From the NCBI RefSeq assembly GCF_027943255.1, contig NC_072893.1, positions 98,029,784-98,093,783 on the forward strand: DNA of 64,000 nucleotides, in the 5' to 3' direction. The DNA is from Anastrepha obliqua. Its lineage: Eukaryota; Arthropoda; Insecta; Diptera; Tephritidae. Below, in pieces: positions 1 to 12,744 of this stretch (positions are counted from its first letter, which is position 1; the number at the start of each line of letters is the position of its first letter). The translations under genes and the position numbers were made by a program. The notes beneath the pieces were generated by a model. It had not been told where the DNA came from. It worked only from the letters and a program-made list of their open reading frames with translations, and made no database searches.

Positions 1-480
1 TAACATGCCGGCGGCGTAATTGGCCCATATTTTTTCGTTGACGAGAACGATCGCCACGTTACTGTGAATGGAAATCGATACCGCGACATGATAAACGATT
101 ATTTTTGGCCGCAATTGAATGGTATGGACTTAGACGACATGTGGTTTCAACAGGACGAGGCCACAAGCCACACAGCACGCGCTACAATTGATTTGTTGAA
201 GAGTAAGTTCGATGAGCGCATTATTTCCAGAAATGGACCGGTCGAATGGCCGACGCGCTCGTGTGATTTGACGCCTCTAGACTATTTTCTTTGGGGTTAT
301 GTGAAGTCATTGGTCTACAGTAACAAGCCGGCGACGATTTGTGAGCTCAGAGCCAATATTGAACGCGAAATTGCTGGAATTTCGGCCGATTTATGCAAAA
401 GAGTGGTCGAAAATTGGGTTCAACGATTGGACTTCGTAAAACGTGCACGTCAAACCGTTTGTGTTTTATTAAAAAAAAAA
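1..480 (+). pseudogene. DD41D Tc1/mariner-superfamily transposase, C-terminal part
   Basis: The frame is open from base 4 (bases 1-3 are TAA) and reads GGVIGPYFF, then NGNRYRDM, then the second catalytic motif WFQQDEATSHTAR with its Asp at 154-156. The third motif RSCDLTPLDYFLWGY has its Asp at 280-282. I count 41 residues between these two Asp, the DD41D spacing seen in three other transposases of this window. Only the second half of the DDE domain is present; the first Asp motif would lie before the window or past the stop. Homology ends near base 475, where a mariner fragment in the opposite orientation begins. It is a fragment, not a working gene. Confidence 0.85.
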
Positions 481-905
481 GTTGAAGCGCTCTTACTGAA
501 AAACGCTTTATATTATATCCATTATTTTTGCGCAAATTGTTTAAACCTGTTTTATGACCGATCTTTAGCTACTGGGATATGCTATGACTACTAATATGCC
601 GGTCAACTTCGATTATGTTTGTGATTTTATCGACATTATCGACTTTTTCTCTGACATCAAAAATGTCTGAACGGAATCGACGAAACCGAAATTGCACATA
701 ATTAGCTTTTACAGTATCGGCACCATAAACACCATTCACAATATCGGAGGCCTGGCTTGTATTTTCGCCTTTATCAAAGAAAAACTGTAAAATGTACCGA
801 ATTTTCTCTTTGTTGACTTCCTTTGTTAACACCCTGTAACTCACAAAAAAAAAAAACAGCAAAAGATTCTTTTTAGTATGAAATGTCACCTTGACAACGA
901 GCATA
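481..905 (-). pseudogene. mariner transposase N-terminus (HTH region)
   Basis: On the minus strand the reading contains EKIRYILQFFFDKGENTSQ, then DTVKANYVQFRFRRFRSDIF and VDKITNIIEVDRHISSHSIS. This is the helix-turn-helix DNA-binding region at the start of mariner transposases. After a stop in place of a Glu codon (CAG TAG, near 569) the match goes on as LKIGHKTGLNNLRK. The DDE catalytic domain is missing: the sequence stops where the plus-strand DD41D fragment begins, so two unrelated elements abut tail to tail. The leader before the ATG also resembles mariner leaders of the rosa type by memory, which I could not verify. Confidence 0.8.
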
Positions 906-1384
906 AATTATCGGATCGATGCTTTACGAGATATCGATCACTACAGCCATCTACCGAGAAAATATTGGTTTTCTTTTTCCCCAAACCAATTTATATATAT
1001 ATAAGTACATATATATAATTAACTTTATACATATAATTTGTAAAACTTAAAAAAAGTGCTGATATAAAAGTCAATACAATTGCTCAAGTATTGCTCGAAT
1101 TACTCGAAATACTCTCATTTTGTTTTCCCATTTTTTTCTTAATGACTTTAAAAATGTTGTTAAATAATTACTTTCAAAAGTACATTCTTATGGCATATAC
1201 CTACTCTGACCAATATTTCTAAACCTAAAACACGTATTAGGCTTTAATTTATTTATGTTTTTTTTTTTTATTCCGGGACAACTTCCGGGATCCCAGAATA
1301 ATGCGGAAAAAATACCGAAACTTCGATATGAAAAATTAATACTAATATTGCCAAATACTGCTGCTTATTTATTCATCAATTTCC
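906..1384. other. no gene recognised
   Basis: A+T-rich sequence with a short TA run near 990-1015 and a T-tract at 1258-1269. I see no coding similarity. Confidence 0.5.
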
Positions 1385-2620
1385 TCAGATATAATATACT
1401 TGTACCAGCGTTTTTTTCCAATCCTCGAAGCAGATCAGATATGCACTTCTTGGTATGTCCTTGAGCTCTCTCAGCGATTCGGTTTTTATCTCCTCAATCG
1501 TCGCAAAATGCCGTCCTTTCATGGGTCTCTTCAATCTTGGGAACAGGAAAAAGTCGCATGGGGCCAAATCTGATGAATACGGGGGCTGAGGCATGATAAC
1601 GGTGTTGCTTTGGTCAAATAATCTGTCACAAGCAAAGATGAGTAACCAGGTACATTATCATGATGCAAAAGCCATGCAATTTTTTCCACAACTCCGGGCG
1701 TAATTTTCCTACTGCTTCACGCAAACGGCGTATAACTTCAATGTAATACTTCTTATTTACCGTATGACCTTGTGGTAAGAACTCCTAAAGCACTACGCAA
1801 TGGTAATCGAAGAAAACAATCAGCACAACCTTGACATTTGATCGAACTTGGCGTGCTTCTTTTGGTCTTGGCTCTCCTGTACTTTTCCATTGGGACGATT
1901 AAGCTTTGGATTCGATGTTACAACCATATACCCATGATTCCTAGTCATGACCATTTTAAGCAAATCTGGATCATCGTTGACGCCATTCAACAACTCCTGA
2001 GCGATGCTCATGCGACGTTGTTTTTGGTATTGTAAAAATTCAGCAATAATATTTATTTATTTATTTAATCAGCAAACTTCGCTGCCACACGCTTCATGCC
2101 CCAAATTTCCGAAAAGATTGCATGACAGGAGCCAACCGATATGCCGACATCCTTAGCAACTTCTCTAATTGTGATTCGACGATTCTCCATAACAATTTTC
2201 TTCACTTTCTCAACCAATGAAGGTTGTTGGTGCTGGGGCGTGCAGAGCGAGCGTCGTCATTCACATCTTCCCAACCTTTTGTGAAAAGCTTGTACCACTT
2301 GTAAAAATTTGTTTGACTCAGAGTACTCTCACCGTATGCCACTGTAAACATTTCAAGTATTTTTGAGGACTTAATTCCATATTTTACACAAAATTTGATG
2401 CAACTTCTTTAATTTACTTTTTTCGATAGCAGAAAATCGGCCAACCCGCAAAACACTTGTCTTATTTATGCCTCTCACAAGCAAACTAAACATGCTATAT
2501 TCCTAAAACCGTGAACATATCCTCAAGACGAGTGTACCAACATAAAAAATAATAATCGAAATTCAAATGTACGTAGCCCGCGAAATTTAAAAATTCACCT
2601 TAGTTTTTGAACAGACCTCG
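1385..2620 (-). pseudogene. SETMAR-type mariner transposon, degenerate
   Basis: Read on the minus strand from 2620, the element opens with a terminus beginning CGAGGTCTGTTCAAAAACTA, next to a TA at 2621-2622, the usual mariner target. Then come pieces of a mariner transposase: an N-terminal part (KFCVKYGIKSSKILEMF, then AYGESTLSQTNFYKWYK), ENRRITIREVAKDVGISVGS, MSIAQELLNGVNDDPDLLKM, and the C-terminal PPYSSDLAPCDFFLFPRLKR followed by EDWKKT. Several frameshifts and stops separate them. The third catalytic Asp (CDFF) is kept. I could not find the matching terminus at the 1.3-kb side, so that end is probably lost. Confidence 0.85.
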
Positions 2621-3882
2621 TATGTATTTTGTGTTTATTGTCTGAGGCAGTTCGTCGATTAAGATGCCACATTTTCATAATGATTTCACCAATACGAAAT
2701 ACATACATCTATGCTTATATATAGTATATGTATCATAAATACAGATAATCGCATACGAGTGCGTTAAAAATAAGAAAACAATCCAATTGACTGTAGGCAA
2801 TTCCAAAGAAAAACAAATAAAAATTATAGCAATTATTAAGAAGAATGTCATTATTCAGTTGATGCTGAGCAAAATTAACGAAAAAGTTTCGTATGCCTGT
2901 CTATGGCACACTGAAATTCATTCTTTGAACACACAAAATTAAAATTGCTGCACTACTGACATTTCGCCAGTTCTGTCATAGTTTCTGCTCCAGCGGCGGT
3001 ATTGCGATATCAATCGCGGCAGGCAATAACAATTGCAGTTTCGTGTTAAATGCTATGGGCATCAAACACGGAGATGGCGAATGATCGTAAAAGCAAATGG
3101 CATACATACTACGCCTATGAGTAACAAACTTTAGTTATTTGTTACGTTCACTGCATCGAATACGTGTTTGTTTTGTTGTTGGTATTTATTTTTTTATTGT
3201 ATTAAATGTATTCCCCTGCTTCGGTTTATCATTTCGTATTGCCTGAAGTTTTCATGCCTAGAATATTTAATTGGCATAGAAGTTTTTGCGAATTATAAAA
3301 ATGTGCCTGCGTAAACATGGATATGGGCATAGCAGCAAATGCAAGCGAAGGCAGACAATAAAGACGGTCAGTGTATACTTGCTTTGTGTATGAAAACATA
3401 TAAATTAATAAAGTAGTAGTATATAAATAAATTCATTCGGAAATGTATAAAACATTTATAGAAATCAGTTAATTTAGTATTAGAAACATAGCGCAATAAT
3501 AAAAAAGAATATTATAATAGATTTTTTTTTTGTAACCTTTTAATTAAGAGTATCTGAAATTCTTGGAAATTGGATTACCATTTGGCAGCTGATTATATAG
3601 AATACTTTCTATTCGGTTTCTTATACTTTCGAACGGCGTTAAGTATTGGGGTGAGGACAAACTAGGTTGGCAAACCCTGTTACTACTTTTTCGCTTAAGA
3701 TTGAGAACGCTAGCTTGAGCGCGCGGCATACCTTTCTCTTGCCCTATGCTTTACATCATTCACCCAATTTGGGAATAAGTAAAGTATTGCGTCAATTCAA
3801 ATGGCTTTGCATTATCGCGAATGTGTCTTCTTAAAGCTTTTTGTGCCTGTGTCTGACGTTTCTACTTAGTAATTTCTTCATC
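2621..3882. other. no gene recognised
   Basis: About 1.26 kb of A+T-rich sequence. A 61-codon minus-strand open frame at 3544-3729 has no recognisable motif and I do not treat it as a gene. Confidence 0.5.
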
Positions 3883-4250
3883 TGTTACTATTTGGAAACC
3901 AATGCAAGTTAACACCAAAGTTAACTCGCTCACTTGCAGCAGAAGCACACCTGTCTATTGAAATATGCTGACAGTGCGTCTGCTTAATGCAACGTGATCC
4001 ACACGCGCATCCAGCAGACAGCAACTTCACCTGAAATGCACAACATCGTGGGAATCGCTATGTCAGCAGAGATAGGGTAGGAATAAGGCTAGCTTAAGTA
4101 TAAAAGGTTCTGAGTGTGGCGCTGCGCGGGCAGTCTTGAACCAGTAGTCTACAATCGGTATTCTTCAACCAGCTAATTAATAAAATATATTGTTAAATAC
4201 CTAAAAAAGGAGAATTACTTCTAGGATCCCGAAAGTAAGTATAACGTAAC
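3883..4250 (+). promoter_or_regulatory. possible retroelement LTR or promoter remnant
   Basis: Near 4098 there is a TATAAAAGG box, followed about 75-80 bp later by AATAAAATA, an order typical of an LTR (promoter, then polyadenylation signal). The stretch is bracketed by TGTTAC at 3883 and GTAAC at 4246, a weak inverted repeat. It does not end in the usual CA, has no clear target duplication, and the PBS-like TGGTTGGCCCGC after it matches no primer-tRNA site I know. A solo LTR is one reading; a chance arrangement is the other. Confidence 0.25.
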
Positions 4251-5551
4251 GGGCCAAGTGGTTGGCCCGCAACTTTAATTTTTTAAACGATGTCCTGCGG
4301 GACACGTTAACTTGCATAATATTGTTTACTTTGTTTGTCAACTTTATTTGAAATAGCTTAAATTTTCGTACAATTCATACCACTGGGAGCTGACGAAAAT
4401 GCAGAATTCAGCCGTTTCAAAATTCGAATTTATTCTTACCAAATTTTGGGGATAAATCTTCTCCCCGGGAGTTTAGAATTGAACAGTTTTATCTCGAATT
4501 AAAATAAATATAAATATCCAAGTATATTTGTGGTTGGAGTGGTAATGTATTAATGGGAAACATTGTTCGTAGAAGGCAATACAATAGAACTTATTTATTA
4601 TTTAATATTACATTCGACATAACTATCTATACGTATGTACAGTCGGCTGGTGGTTTACCACCCAACGTGTTGCTTTTTCCCATTTAGGTGCCAGATAGAC
4701 TCTTTCTTAACTATATACCTATATTTATTATAATTAGAAAAATATAATAAAGAATTTATAACAATAAAATTCTATATGTCAAAACATCAAAGATATGCCA
4801 AACAAGACAATCCCATCCAAATAAACCTATTCCATTTAAAGTATTGAAAATTTCATCATGAATAAAACTTTTTCAAATATACACATCGGATTCTTTTCGA
4901 AATTGGACACCATCCTAAAAAATTACTTATGTTTTCTAATGCATAAAAGTTACAAAGTGTGATATTAAAATTTCTGTGGCCTGCAAGATTTGTAAGGGGA
5001 CACCTGGCTTTCAAAATCACATTGTGATCTAATTCTTCATATATACGTAAACTTTAGACTTCTTCGCCATAAGGTCTATTTATTTGTCTTATCAAAATTT
5101 TCTAAAAGTAAATCAATGTTTTCGTTCCACTTTCCTTTATTTTGAGATTGAAAGCTCCACTAAAAATTCAGCTTTCTCCTTAAGCTTTGAGCTTTGTGTA
5201 GCAATCTTGTAGGGTTAATATAACATAACGTTTTAAAAATGTATATAAGGTGAAGTTACAATATGTATAAAAGACGATTCAAGCTTTTAGTTTTTAAGAA
5301 AATACAATGAGATGACGTATTTATAGCCAGATAAAAAATTCCCTTGCGCCCTATAGCACTATTATCTTTATTTTACTTTTGGTTAGAAAAGTTCTCCAAG
5401 TTGCTTTTTCACTATTTTTTGCTTGACAATTCCTGTTCTCAACGAATTTTTTAAACTTAGCTTTGGTGCCAATTTTACACCAGCTATATTACTTCGTTAT
5501 TGGAAAATTCTCCCCTCTAAACATACTTTTTTCACTTTCTGCTAACCTGCC
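4251..5551. other. no gene recognised
   Basis: About 1.3 kb of A+T-rich sequence without coding similarity on either strand. Confidence 0.5.
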
Positions 5552-5795
5552 ACCTTGTCAAAAACCCATTACAATTGGCTTAGCGAGGTTAACTTGCATG
5601 CTCCAAACATTACAATAAGCTTCTAAATCATCAATGATTTGTTGTAATTTTTTTAGGTCATCAGATAGCACAACTATGTCATCCGCATACAAAGTAACTA
5701 CTACTGTCGAACTGTTCGGGAGGCAAGGAGCTAGATGCAGTTCAGAGGTGAAACGGAAAGAAGACCCAATGACACACTCACTACAAACATTCACC
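5552..5795 (-). pseudogene. non-LTR reverse transcriptase fragment (YADD)
   Basis: The minus-strand frame carries VTLYADDIVVLSDDLKKLQQ and then WSMQVNLAKPIVMGF. YADD holds the two catalytic Asp of the reverse transcriptase palm, and the following segment matches the usual motif D/E region (normally NxxKTKVMVF; here KTK has become KPI). Only about 75 codons remain, with no fingers, endonuclease or thumb nearby, so this is a short relic. The clade cannot be told from so little. Confidence 0.8.
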
Positions 5796-7513
5796 CAGCA
5801 GCGATGAAATAAGAGCGTATATGTCGAATACCACCGTTACGTAATGCCCTAGCCATTACCGCTCAATAAAGGATGGTGAAATTACTGATAATTATAATTT
5901 TGCATTCACATTCACATTCCCAAGATGTAAAACCAATCAAAAAAATGTTTTAAGTGCGAAAAGTTTATTTGTAAAGCCCATTTTAAAGCACAAAAAATCT
6001 ACACCGGCTGTGGTAAATGAGATAATGCGCTTCTTTATATAATTTTGCTTTATTACTTTTTCAAACTGAATGAGTAATAAGTCCTTCTATATAAATATTT
6101 TATTTACTTTTATTTTATTCATTGATCATTTAATATTAATTGTTAACTAAAGGCTTTATACGAGTAAAAAGTAATTAAAAAAAAAATTCGTTAATGGAAA
6201 AAAATTCGCTCTGTTTTGCACCATGCTCCAGGTTTTATTTATACATGTCATGAAACTTTTTTTAAAGAAAAAGGCATTTTAGCACACTTTTCAAATGCGA
6301 CAATTTTTCATTGGGGCCAAAAATTAACCGAAGAGTGTAGTTATGTTAATAAAATTAACGGATGTAGTTCAGGATTAAGGGAAGCCGACTGTTGGCACAT
6401 AATTAGAATTTAGGAGTTAGAATAGGAGTTCCAGCGTAGCAGTATTCCAAAGTCAAAATAAAAATTTCCTTCTGACGGAAAACCGGCACATATTAAGTGT
6501 AAGCTGCAAAGTGTTAAAACCTGCCTAAAAAATGTTCCCAAGCTTTCGAAACTTTTTTTATACAATTTGTTTACACCATGTATTCTATTCCGGTTACATA
6601 CGCCTAACTGAAATATCCAGGACTCCTGGGCAAGACATAGTTGTTACTCATCTGGTCGCTTACTTTAGCTTTATATGGAAGAATTCTTAACAAGGCATGA
6701 GAAAAAAATTGTTGAGTGACTTCAAACTTACCCTTCATTATACTGCATACTCAGAAGTTTTCTACAAATTCTGATTAAAAGGTTGAAACTTTTATTGGCA
6801 ATATTTTAAGGTTGTTAAATTTAAATGAATTTCGTGTAAAGTTTAGGTGTTTGATTTATAAGACTTTTGCATGCAATGGCAATATTTTTATAAAAAATTA
6901 CAAACAAAATGTCGGCTGAGAAATAATGCGAATAATGTAAATAGAAAAAGTGGCTTAATTATGTGAGCACAAATGTACATATGCATGTATACACAACCAA
7001 CGGTTTCAGTAACTAACAAAGTCTAGCGAAATATAAGTTAAAATATAATAAATGCTTTTAAGCGTTACCTATTTGATGCCTCGGAATCTTCATAGTTTCC
7101 ATTATAGGCTGAACAAAAATGACGTACATTGTTACCACGTCTATTTCTCTTTGTTGCTGATATACCGTTATACTTGACTGCCAGCCCGTAATTTGTTTCC
7201 TTCACAACGGAAAGTGTAGACAAGTTGAATTATATTTTTTTTGTTTTGTTTTGCGGAAACTTTCCACACCTCCCCCTCACCAAACAATCATCCACTTTGC
7301 GTGGGTGAGGCTACCTCTTCGTGCACCGTGTGTGAAATTCACACGAAACGGAAAGAGCTCAGAAATGTGAGCTACACGGAAACCCACGAATGTACGTTTC
7401 GACTGAATTTCATAATCAAGACTAGTTAAAATTTGTATATTTTCCATATAACCAACTGATATGTTTTCCATGAAGATCCAATGAATGTAACAAATTATAT
7501 TTAGTTAACATAA
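5796..7513. other. no gene recognised
   Basis: About 1.7 kb. Open frames at 6216-6413 (plus) and around 7241-7471 (both strands) show no recognisable motif. Confidence 0.45.
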
Positions 7514-8234
7514 GGGGGTCTTCTACCGTCACGGTTTGAAAAAATCGATTTTTTTTTTTTTAGATTTTTTAAAAGCTACTAATGTTAAGAGTATGCTATA
7601 AAGAGGGTTTTATGAAAAACATGTTCCTTCATGAGCATTTCGGGGAGAATACATGCATGCGCGTGGCATTTTCGAGCGTTTCTTTATCTTTAAACGCCTT
7701 TTCCCGAAAGTTGACTTTTTTCAACTTTCTGGTCACACATCTACTATAAATATTTGTCGAATTCATTCCATCTTTTTTCCAGTTATTCAGTGAACATCTC
7801 GCTATGTTTTCCCAGACCACTTTTTTGATTAGTTTAATTTTGCGGGCCTCTAAAGTGTAAAAAAAAGAGGAAATTTTCAAACTTTTTTTTTAAAATCACG
7901 CATTTTTTACAAATTTCAAAATATTTAAAATCGCCACTGGGAAAACATAGCCAACGCTACACTTTATGATAAAAAAAAAATTTTTTTTGATTTCAGATAA
8001 GTAAAATGGTCAATCGCGTGCCACAAAGTCGCCTAGGACATTTTTACAAGGGCAACCTCGAGGACGGTTCAAGGACACAGGGCCAAAGAATTCGATTTGA
8101 AAAATATATTTTTAAATAGTGCAAACTTGTGCAAATTAAATAAAAAAAATCTGATTTCATTATCTCAAGTGGTTGCTTTGTAATTAATTCCCAAAAATAG
8201 GCCCGAGATTAAGGCGCGACGGTAGAAGACCCCC
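7514..8234. mobile_element. 721-bp TIR element (non-autonomous DNA transposon)
   Basis: The left end reads GGGGGTCTTCTACCGTC and the right end is its reverse complement, GACGGTAGAAGACCCCC (8218-8234). Both sides are flanked by ATAA (7510-7513 and 8235-8238), a likely 4-bp target duplication. The interior has long A and T tracts and no transposase; an 83-codon minus-strand frame inside (7629-7880) is unrecognised. The superfamily is not settled: the 4-bp duplication argues against Tc1/mariner (TA), piggyBac (TTAA) and hAT (8 bp). Confidence 0.8.
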
Positions 8235-8439
8235 ATAAGCAGAAATTCGCTAGATTAGTTTTAAATTATAAAAAGAAAAAAAACTTTTAATTGTACTAAA
8301 TTATTGCACACAAGTATTTTTACGTTACTCTTAATATTTGGAATGTGGTGAAAATTCTATATATTATTATAATCAATCGAACCTTGTCTGAGTCAAGAAG
8401 ATGACTTTAAAAATAATATTATAAGCATATTCCTTTAAT

Positions 8440-8605
8440 TTATTTATTCAACAATATCTATTCTATCCACTCCAAAGTTATTTCCACAAGATATGAAACA
8501 CTTGCACGATCGCTTTTTCTAATCCACGAAAAACTTCTAATATGCGCTTTTTGGTATAATGTTTATCTCCTCAATAGTGGCAAAATTTTAAATTGTGGGA
8601 CAGGA
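8440..8605 (-). pseudogene. mariner transposase C-terminal relic
   Basis: The minus strand reads FATIEEI, then IPKSAY, then a stop-riddled KFFVD-KK. The same landmarks (FATIEEI, IPRSAY, FEDWKK) occur in the C-terminus of the mariner at 1385-1594. It is a short, heavily mutated copy. Confidence 0.5.
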
Positions 8606-8755
8606 AAATGCATACTTTTATTAGGTGCTAACGCTATCGTGGAATTATCAAGGTGTAGCATACAGTACATTCTAATAGAAGCGCGACCATCATAACTTGG
8701 AAATTATTTGACTAATTCGATTCTAACAAACTGGATTGTATAGAATTGTAATATT

Positions 8756-9362
8756 TATTCTACGCAATACACTCAATAAAATATAGTTATAATGGTTTCA
8801 CATCTTCGAGTCATACTTTGTGTTAATTTCGGCGCAATTTGTGAGGTAATCGACTCCTAATGCCCAAACACTTTCAATAGACTTCACATCAGGCGACTGT
8901 GAAGGCCTAACGAATATTTTAATCCCATTTTGCTGTTTCCACACTGCACTCTACACACATCGTTGCCTTCTGGTAAAATCCAATTTTGAATAGTTCTTCC
9001 AAACATCTTGCAGCTGATGATAATAATGCTATAATGGTAAGTCAAAAGTGCATTAAAATTTCTGATAAGCCCAACTAAACGGCCAAATCCTTTTTCAGAG
9101 AAGCAGTCCCAAATTCGGCAAGTCCTTTTTCAATGTGTGATAATGTGAGTGGAGGGTTTTTTAATGTGCTCCGGAATTCGAGATCTTCTGCACGTAAACG
9201 TCTTCGAATCATGTCTTTAGATACTTTAGCAACACTTATTCTCAAAACTACTTCAGTTTCACGCAACGATAAGTTCGACTTCGTCACAAACAAATTCATG
9301 ATCTTCTGATCTTGTATTGAACAGGTATTTTTTTGTGCCTCCGGGGAAGTTGTCAACTTTTT
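8756..9362 (-). pseudogene. Tc1-type (DD34E-like) transposase relic
   Basis: On the minus strand a 93-codon open frame (9356-9075) looks like the paired helix-turn-helix region of Tc1/Tc3 transposases: LSLRETEVVLRISVAKVSKD, MIRRRLRAEDLEFR, then KNPPLTLSHIEKGL. Lower down (about 8830-8945) a second frame reads PSQSPDVKSIESVWALG, matching the final SPDLNPIExxW motif with the catalytic Glu kept. The middle of the DDE domain is missing or scrambled. Confidence 0.65.
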
Positions 9363-10336
9363 TAACTTCGGTAAATGGTTGCACCTATTTATTTACATTT
9401 ATTTACTTATTTACGGGACATTTTTGGTCCTTTGGAGTGTGTACTAGTACATGGAACTTCAAACCAATAACTCACAAATGTAACATATTGTGAAAAGCAT
9501 ACACATTCAACAGCAGTTAATTTTGTTCACCCTCACACCACTTCACGGTCACGCTTCGATTAGACAGACTGTATGCACATAACTTGTGATTAAGTTTAAT
9601 ATTATTCTTTATTTACCGTACGACTTTACTATTATTTTCACGTCATAATTATAGTACATAACGAGCTACATCCTAACTACCAAAACTCAGTCAGACCAGC
9701 TTCTGAGGTATGGTCTAGAGATAGTTCTTTTGAGTCAAAATAAAGCAATCACTATGCACAGCAAAACCTCTATATCTGTCAAAAGCAAACTAAACATTAA
9801 AAATTACTAATAATTTCTTAGAGAGAGTAATAAAAAGTGAAATTATTTACAGGTCGAAATCACTAATTATTTACAACCAGATTTCCTTATTCTTTCTTCG
9901 TTTGAGAATGCGATTCATAAATGTTAATGCTGTACTCTCACAAAGAAAATCTGTATAAACACAGGAGCTACAAATTATATATCTATACATCATGAAGCCA
10001 TAATTAAAGATAATGTAAGATATCTAATTTCACCCTGTGTCGGCCATCATGAGCTACTTAATAAATCCGCGATGTTCTCTTGGAAAAGCTACTTTTTATC
10101 TTAGAGCAAATTCTAAAGAAAAAGTACTCAAAATCATAGAAATGAAAATATTTGCTAACAAAGTTAGCTGGCAAAAGTCAAAATGAAGAGCAGAGGGGGT
10201 ACAATCGTGCTGCGCTTCATTCAAACCTGGCGAGAAGTTTGCGTGTATAAGTTTTCGGCAACGGATTTCGAGATGGGCCAGATTGGAAGAACGCGAAGTC
10301 TGGTGATGCTTTTCTGATGCCTATTGAAATTTTGCA
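9363..10336. other. no gene recognised
   Basis: About 970 bp of A+T-rich sequence without coding similarity. Confidence 0.5.
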
Positions 10337-10560
10337 TTGCTGGCATTAGCCCGATTCGGTTTATATCATACATATACTGATTGTCGTGTATTTCGCCTGA
10401 AAAAAGAATTGGTTCATCTTAAAGAACAGCTTGTCAAACTGGATAAATTGAAGTCCAACGTCAGTAAGATATTTTCTGAGGGGCAGGTTGAAAAGTTGAA
10501 AGACCCAACCAAAATAACTCATTAGATTTGAGGCGATATTGTACAGGCAATATCGAAAAT
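10337..10560 (+). pseudogene. possible P-element/THAP9-like transposase scrap
   Basis: The frame ends KLDKLKSNVSKIFSEGQVEK followed by LKDP, and after two stops GDIVQAIS. This resembles the stretch of P-element and THAP9 transposases that follows the coiled coil (FSEGQ..KL.NP...W...DI..AI). Only about 50 residues can be compared, with no THAP domain and no catalytic residues, so the assignment is tentative. Confidence 0.35.
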
Positions 10561-10794
10561 TCGTACATGGATTAACATAGGTCTTCTGAAAACGAAGTAC
10601 AATACATAATTATATTTGTGGGATAGTTATAGTTTTTAATATAAGGTTGTCAAAGATTTTGTGGAACGTACCGAAAATTACGGAAATTCAGACTACGTGT
10701 TTAGGATTTAGAACATTCATCTTTCTAAAACTTGAAAAAAGTCATAGCAAATTTGTGAAGTATTACTAAATTAATACTTTGTAAACAAAAATAC

Positions 10795-11129
10795 CATGAA
10801 ATCTTTATATGTATATAAAAATAAATGTTTGTCTGTATGTCCTCGATGAACTCAAAAACTACTGGACCGATTATTATAAAAATTGGTATATATGTATATG
10901 TATTTTTCCACGGAGAAGGTGTATAGAATATGCTCATTGCTGCCACTCGCCACCAGGTGGCGCTGCAGAGTAACAACTTCTGCCCCGTTCTACCGATTTT
11001 TTCGAAATAAACAAAATCAATAAAATGGTTTAGAATGATTGATTATTTGTGTACCGATTTTTCCTTAAAGTTATTTTTCTTAAATTTATTTTAGTTGTTG
11101 GCGTAGCAAAGCGCGCCGGGTACAGCTAG
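10795..11129 (+). mobile_element. Helitron 3' end (non-autonomous)
   Basis: The last bases read CGCGCCGGGTACAGCTAG, followed by T. Helitrons end in CTRR and insert between A and T. Just before the end, GGCG and CGCC (about 11099-11117) can pair into a short hairpin, as Helitrons have. The upstream text ATGAACTCAAAAACTACTGG is also typical of insect Helitron 3' regions, by memory. No Rep/helicase gene is present and I could not place the 5' TC end, so the start is approximate. Confidence 0.6.
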
Positions 11130-12744
11130 TATAGTATATAAAGAACTCGGTAACTAGGCACATACACTGTCTATACAAATTTGACAAATCCACGGGAATG
11201 GTTAAGTTAAAAATATAAATAATTAAGTGCAATTCATAAAATAACATTGAATCGATATTTTTTAAATTGTTTGCTATCTTTTCAGAAAGGAGATAAACGT
11301 ACGCCCCTTTTTCCCATACTTGCAAATTGCATCAATGGACACAACCGTGTGTATCATCATGTGTTGTGTGTTTATTCATTCAGTGCCAATCAACCAGCGC
11401 AAACAGTTTAGAGCCACTCTCAAATTATACAAAAATATGCAAAGTTGCATTTCGGGGTCACGGTGCTTCAAAAGATGTAGACAAACAAGATATTTCATTG
11501 ACGGAGCATTTACTTTACATTTCTTGATATTATATATGTATATGTTTTATGTATTGTAGTAACTAGTAGCACTGAAAGGTGTATGTAATTGATTTCATTT
11601 ACCTAAATTCGCATTAATATAAGATTAGAAACGCTTCTGTGGCATCTAGATTTTCAGTTGAATACTTTGTTTTTATTCAGTAATATACCAAAGATTTTTA
11701 AATTTAAGTTTTGCAATCTTCTCGAAAGGTGTCTACATATATACATACATATTCACAATCAAGCAACCGAATTTTTGAAATTAATTGTGCATGTACAAGG
11801 CAGTGCAACAGTTGTCAACCGATTTTCTTTGTCTGGAATTTAATGATGTAATTAAGTAATCAAATAATTGGAAAACTTTTGTTTCTGCTTTTAGATTATG
11901 CTTATCTGATGTCGGACTTATGGCATTTCTTTTCTAGTAAAGTATTCTTGATGGATATTCTATTTGAGGGCGTCAAAAGTCTGAGACTTGTTGACATAGA
12001 CTCATGACTCCAAAAAAAAGTCTGAAACTGTTAAATCGGACGATGTCGCAAGTCAATGCAAATTACTAAAACGGGAGATTCGGCAACTAAGCGACTCTGA
12101 AATGCAGCCTTCAGAATTTCAGTTACAACAGGCAGATGCTGCAATTCTCCATCCTATTGAAACCACATGTTCTCCAGTTCCATTTCATCCAATTGAGGAA
12201 GGAAAGTCCTTGAGCATGACTCTTTAATAATAGTTATCCCGAATTTAAAAATTAAAAACCGTGCCCGAATTCTAAAATTTAATGGCAAGGGTTTTTCATA
12301 ACAGTTATTAAAAGATAAATAGTTTTTTTCTTTGTCTATAAGAATTATTGCGCAACTTTTATTTTTTACGTTGTCTCATGTATATCTGACGTCTTTCCTT
12401 CTTTGTTAGAGATATTTCGGTTGCAATTACCTTAAATTAAATTTGGCTTTTAAACAGGTGGCAGCACTCCCACATGTTGAAATTAAGCCCTTTCAAAATA
12501 ATTTAGATGGATACCCATATTGTAGCAATTGATTTAACTTATTAGGTATTTGCATTAAATTTTGTAACGGCAGGTAACCCTTTTCAAAAAACTGAATCTT
12601 TTGGCATATTGAAAAATTATTCCCAGGCAACGGAAAAAAATATTTCTCATCTAATAACTTTTTCATTTAATTTCAGAATTGGTATCAACACAAATATTTC
12701 TATATCCAAAAACCATTTTCTGATAAGAGTCTATAAAAGGGGCG
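11130..12744. other. no gene recognised; one suspicious open stretch
   Basis: Mostly A+T-rich. Around 12041-12232 a plus-strand frame with balanced amino-acid use reads REIRQLSDSEMQPSEFQLQQ and on to a double stop, which looks more like real protein than chance, but I cannot name it. Open frames at 11320-11559 and 11658-11843 show nothing recognisable. Confidence 0.4.

Noticed and set aside
7241..7471. Opposed 62- and 64-codon frames
   Set aside because: Mutual shadows; no similarity and no gene context.
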